From positions 186,001 through 250,000 of the forward strand of contig JBGMEA010000023.1 of assembly GCA_041447245.1 (NCBI GenBank): a stretch of 64,000 bases of DNA. Reading direction: 5' to 3'. This stretch comes from JBGMEA01 sp041447245 (GTDB taxonomy: Bacteria > Bacillota > Clostridia > Eubacteriales > Anaerofustaceae). Shown piece by piece: positions 61,350-64,000 of the stretch. A model generated the notes under the pieces. The model was given only the letters and a program-made list of their open reading frames with translations, was not told the DNA's origin and did not search any database. The position numbers were made by a program, and so were the translations under genes. The stretch's first letter is position 1. Every line of letters starts with the position of its first letter.

Positions 61350-61723
61350 TTGATTTTATCTCCCAGTCCGCAAAACACCCGATATACCTCATCGGATTCT
61401 CTTGCAAGAATCTGCATGATCTTACCTACCTGATCACGATAAAGGCGCAGATCTTTGCCCAATGGGACGATCCCGCAGCTGATATCATCGCAAATGATAA
61501 TCTTATCTTTGAAAAACAGTAAATTTTTCTGTATATATTCAATCGGGTTATCTCCGCGCTGAACCGCACCCAAGACAAATAAATGCAGGCAATTGATAAC
61601 CGGATAATCATAGCACATCCCTGTTTTTTCGCTGCATTGAAACATTTTTTCTTTCGAATATCCGAATTTTTCCCCAACAAACCCGCTTTTCCCCTGATAA
61701 GCGCCTCCGAAGACCAAAATCAT
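61346..61723 (-). CDS. Small CobU-like P-loop protein
   Basis: 125 residues. The P-loop is GGAYQGKSGF, and CGIVPLGKDLRLYRDQVGKI resembles the C-terminal half of CobU. It lacks the HxxxR guanylylation part and is much shorter than CobU (about 180-200). It is probably an adenosylcobinamide-kinase-like paralogue, function untested. AGAGAGG precedes ATG 61723. Located between cobS and the phosphatase, in the same operon. Confidence 0.75.
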   Translation of the reverse strand: MILVFGGAYQGKSGFVGEKFGYSKEKMFQCSEKTGMCYDYPVINCLHLFVLGAVQRGDNPIEYIQKNLLFFKDKIIICDDISCGIVPLGKDLRLYRDQVGKIMQILARESDEVYRVFCGLGDKIK

Positions 61724-61739
61724 AACTTACCTCTCTGAC

Positions 61740-62495
61740 TTAAAATATATTGCCGATAACCGCGATGACAAAATAGGAAATAAATTCGCTCATTACGATT
61801 GTTGCACCGGCAACATCTCCGTTTATTCCGCCGATACTGCGGTTAATCCACAAATCCATCATGAACACGAGCAACAATGAAAATACTGTGCCGAATAAAT
61901 ATGGCATAGAAATCCATCCGATTGCACCGATCAATATCGCAATTGATATAATCATGATCCATAAATGGTAATTCTTTTCTCCGTCTTTGAAATAAAACAT
62001 CAAGCCTTTATTCTGCAAAGGTTTGAACGAAAAAATAACCAAAGCGGCAAGATTTCTCGATATCATCGGAATCAACAAAAAAAGTACGGGAAAGAGCGAT
62101 TGATACAAAAGCGTTTTTATTGAAACAAATCCCATTAAGATCAAGAAAACAACCGAAATTACACTGAATGCTCCTACCCGACTGTCCTTCAGTATCTCGA
62201 TTTTTCCTTCCCGATCCCTGGAAGAAAGAAACGCATCTGCAATATCCATGAAACCATCCAAGTGTACAAATCCGCTGATTGCAAACATCGAAAACAAAAT
62301 CAAAAAAGCGGAGATATCTGCCGAAAGCTTAAGATAAAAGCATAAATAATAGATCCCAAACACAAATATCCCACAGAAAAACCCGGCTATCGGCAAATAG
62401 CAAAGTGCATCCGGGCCTTTTTTCTCTTCCCAGGTTACCATCGGCACCGGTAATTTGGTAAACATTCCCATACAGGTTAAAAATGATCGAACCAT
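61740..62495 (-). CDS. cobS: Adenosylcobinamide-GDP ribazoletransferase
   Basis: 251 residues with about six membrane helices. Metal-binding DGFMDIADAF and DSRVGAFSV motifs are recognisable. It joins adenosylcobinamide-GDP with alpha-ribazole to give cobalamin. It follows cobU by three bases. Confidence 0.93.
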   Translation of the reverse strand: MVRSFLTCMGMFTKLPVPMVTWEEKKGPDALCYLPIAGFFCGIFVFGIYYLCFYLKLSADISAFLILFSMFAISGFVHLDGFMDIADAFLSSRDREGKIEILKDSRVGAFSVISVVFLILMGFVSIKTLLYQSLFPVLFLLIPMISRNLAALVIFSFKPLQNKGLMFYFKDGEKNYHLWIMIISIAILIGAIGWISMPYLFGTVFSLLLVFMMDLWINRSIGGINGDVAGATIVMSEFISYFVIAVIGNIF

Positions 62496-62498
62496 TTC

Positions 62499-63110
62499 TT
62501 AAATATCCTTATATTCCAAATGTCTGTCGTAGTGATAATATGCATCATAAATCGGTGTGAAATCAAAATTTTCCGTATTTTTCCAGAACTTCATATTCGA
62601 ATAGGCACATTCGATCACAACATCACTTTCCCGCGCAATTTGGGCATGTACATTCCCCAAAATGCGTTTATAAAATTCTGTTTCAAAACCATATTGAATC
62701 GCATCGGAAAAAATGTAATCGGAAACAATAATTAAATCCTTCACACATTTTGCCAAAGTTCTTATATGCAGAAATATATCCTCACTCTTAATATCATTCA
62801 CCACGTCATTGTCACTGAAAATAATATTCTGAACGTAAGCCGTGATACTGTCAAGCAGCACTACATCGTTTGCATTTACCTGATCGATCATATCCAGCAG
62901 ACAATAACCTTCTTCTATGGTTCGAAATCCCCAGTCTTCTCTGTCGTAGATATGCCGGGTTATTCTTTTTTTGTCCTCTTCGTCTCCGGGAACCATCGTT
63001 GCCAGATAACACAAATTTGAAGAGTCATCCTGCTCGGAAAGATATTTTGCCGCACATTGCGCGAGCATGCTTTTCCCCCCTTTGACTCCACCCAAGATAA
63101 AAATAATCAT
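62499..63110 (-). CDS. cobU: Adenosylcobinamide kinase / guanylyltransferase
   Basis: 203 residues. P-loop GGVKGGKS at the start; the guanylylated-His region reads ITRHIYDRED; SDYIFSD follows. It phosphorylates and guanylylates adenosylcobinamide, the first step of nucleotide loop assembly. AGGGG precedes ATG 63110, about 24 bases after the riboswitch terminator. No corrin ring genes are visible here. Confidence 0.92.
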   Translation of the reverse strand: MIIFILGGVKGGKSMLAQCAAKYLSEQDDSSNLCYLATMVPGDEEDKKRITRHIYDREDWGFRTIEEGYCLLDMIDQVNANDVVLLDSITAYVQNIIFSDNDVVNDIKSEDIFLHIRTLAKCVKDLIIVSDYIFSDAIQYGFETEFYKRILGNVHAQIARESDVVIECAYSNMKFWKNTENFDFTPIYDAYYHYDRHLEYKDI

Positions 63111-63133
63111 TCAGTTTCCCCTTCGGCCAAGAC

Positions 63134-63160
63134 TAAAAAAAGCATTTCAGAGAAATGCTG
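63134..63160 (-). terminator. Intrinsic terminator of the cobalamin riboswitch
   Basis: On the minus strand, stem GCATTTC / GAAATGC with a TCT-type loop, then TTTTTTT. It lies between the aptamer and cobU, as expected for a terminating riboswitch. Confidence 0.85.
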
Positions 63161-63208
63161 CTTCATCAAAATCAAAGCACCGTCCATTCTCCGTGAATTG
63201 GTGTTTTC

Positions 63209-63370
63209 ATCAGGCAGTTCTTCCGGCTCGGATTCATCGTTTGCCATCCTCTTCCCGGAATTCTCCAGTGATTCCATCGATGATCGATGGGATGACGCAC
63301 TCATCCATACGGCGGCGGGACCGCACAGGCTTTTAACCTGTTTCTCTATTATTGCAACGCAACCTGAATC
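63209..63370 (-). promoter_or_regulatory. Cobalamin (B12) riboswitch
   Basis: Minus-strand aptamer motifs in order: a P1 strand ATTCAGG, then AACAGG..GCCTGTGCGG followed by CCCGCCGCC, then AATCACTGGAG, CCGGGAAGA, and GAGCCGGAAG, closing with CCTGAT that pairs with the first strand. The B12-box-like region and the following terminator place cobU-cobS-cobC under B12 repression. Confidence 0.92.
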
Positions 63371-63378
63371 TTGTTTTC

Positions 63379-63407
63379 AGTATAGTACATAATCCAAAGT
63401 AAGTCAA
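63379..63407 (-). promoter_or_regulatory. Promoter of the riboswitch-cob operon
   Basis: TTGACT (63402-63407), a 17-base spacer and TATACT (63379-63384) on the minus strand, directly before the aptamer. Confidence 0.85.
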
Positions 63408-63419
63408 GAAAGCAGTTTT

Positions 63420-64000
63420 TTAATATTTTCCACCATGCCTGTCATATAATGCTTTCAGAATATTTTCCGGCTTCACACCCCGATCCGACATCATGACCAA
63501 CAGATGATAGAATAAATCCGAGGTTTCGTACGTAATTTCTTCTTTAGAATCATTTTTGGCCGCGATAATCGTTTCCGCACTCTCTTCTCCGACTTTTTTC
63601 AGGATCTTGTCAATCCCTTTTTCAAACAGATAATTGGTATATGAACCTTCCACGGGATTTGCTTTTCGATCTTCAATGACTTCGAACAAATCAAATAAGA
63701 TGGTGCTGTCAAAAAAAGTATCTTTATCACCATTTTCTATTTCATGATGAAAGCAGCTTTCCGCTCCGGTATGACATGTGGGACCTTTCGGATCGGCTTT
63801 TATCAAGATTGCATCATCGTCGCAATCCGAAGTAATTTCCATCACTTGCAAAAAATTCCCCGATGTTTCACCCTTATTCCAAAGTTCTTTTCTTGAACGG
63901 GAATAAAACCATACCGTACCGCTTTCCAATGTTTTTACAAATGATTCCCGATTCATATACCCGAGCATCAGCACTTTCCCGGTTTTGTAATTTTGCACAA
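63420..64000 (-). CDS. hisI: Bifunctional HisI/HisE (phosphoribosyl-AMP cyclohydrolase / -ATP pyrophosphatase), 5' truncated by window
   Basis: About 194 residues visible; the frame runs off the right edge. The HisI part has LMLGYMNRES, RSRKELWNKGETSGN, and CDDDAILIKADPKGPTCHTG; the HisE helical bundle begins near residue 100 (NYLFEKGIDKILKKVGEESAETIIAAKN). It runs steps 2 and 3 of histidine synthesis. The real start is outside. Confidence 0.95.
   Translation of the reverse strand, partial: VQNYKTGKVLMLGYMNRESFVKTLESGTVWFYSRSRKELWNKGETSGNFLQVMEITSDCDDDAILIKADPKGPTCHTGAESCFHHEIENGDKDTFFDSTILFDLFEVIEDRKANPVEGSYTNYLFEKGIDKILKKVGEESAETIIAAKNDSKEEITYETSDLFYHLLVMMSDRGVKPENILKALYDRHGGKY

Noticed and set aside
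63107..63304. 65-residue open frame on the minus strand before cobU
   Set aside because: It lies across the riboswitch aptamer and terminator; the sequence is explained by RNA structure.
1..64000. CRISPR arrays, rRNA genes and insertion sequences
   Set aside because: No regularly spaced repeats, no rRNA-like sequence and no transposase motifs were seen on reading the window.

Overview
The window is a piece of a low-GC Firmicutes chromosome, most likely an anaerobic member of the Clostridia. The evidence is the Gram-positive gene orders (miaB-mutS-mutL-miaA, tlyA-nadK-argR-recN, pyrB-I-C-F-K-D-E), a Bacillus-type LexA box with a divergent yneA-like gene, pyruvate phosphate dikinase, a four-subunit 2-oxoacid:ferredoxin oxidoreductase, an ornithine-racemase-like protein, an UPF0237/UPF0210 pair and a cobalamin riboswitch. 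I cannot place it to genus.

Bases 1 to about 8160 are the right end of a siphovirus-like prophage on the plus strand. It begins inside the tape measure gene and continues with distal tail protein, tail endopeptidase, tail fibre, a small protein, two holin-like membrane proteins, an M23 endolysin and a small membrane protein. It ends with a self-contained small gene that has its own consensus promoter and terminator (a moron). Next come two tRNA genes on the minus strand (CAU anticodon, probably Ile2; and Pro-UGG), then host DNA.

Bases 8519-16468 are a plus-strand run for tRNA modification and mismatch repair: miaB, mutS, mutL, miaA and an YnbB-type PLP enzyme. Bases 16501-19800 form an SOS-linked region: lexA with a divergent yneA-like division inhibitor and LexA-box-like operators on both promoters, then two tyrosine recombinases. 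One recombinase is intact. The other has lost nearly all catalytic residues and lies behind a perfect 26-bp palindrome and an inverted pair of DnaA-box sequences. This is the least explained part of the window.

Bases 19787-26413 (minus) hold a beta-CASP nuclease, thiI, a cysteine desulfurase, an Orr-like racemase, UPF0210 and an ACT protein, closely packed. Then come a GNAT enzyme, an ApbE / Gx-transporter / NusG-II trio that looks flavin-related, a TIM-barrel isomerase, and recN-argR-nadK-tlyA-lgt. pduL follows, then the run trmL-trxB-two orphan BMP lipoproteins-ilvE-U32 peptidase, then ppdK, a serine acetyltransferase and corA.

Bases 46576-52191 are a complete UMP biosynthesis operon behind a consensus promoter with a very short leader. 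Bases 52217-56651 carry a VTC polyphosphate polymerase / DUF4956 / CotH-lamin-tail operon. Bases 56706-59979 encode a Vor/Kor-type oxidoreductase with a P-loop ATPase. An exported protein follows, then a cobalamin-riboswitch-controlled nucleotide-loop operon (cobU, cobS, a small cobU-like gene, a phosphoglycerate-mutase-family phosphatase), and the 3' part of hisIE at the right edge.

Several genes act on tRNA or rRNA (MiaA, MiaB, ThiI with its sulfur donor, TrmL, the U32 protein, TlyA). Most intergenic gaps are short. All annotation is by reading motifs and family resemblance; no database search was run.
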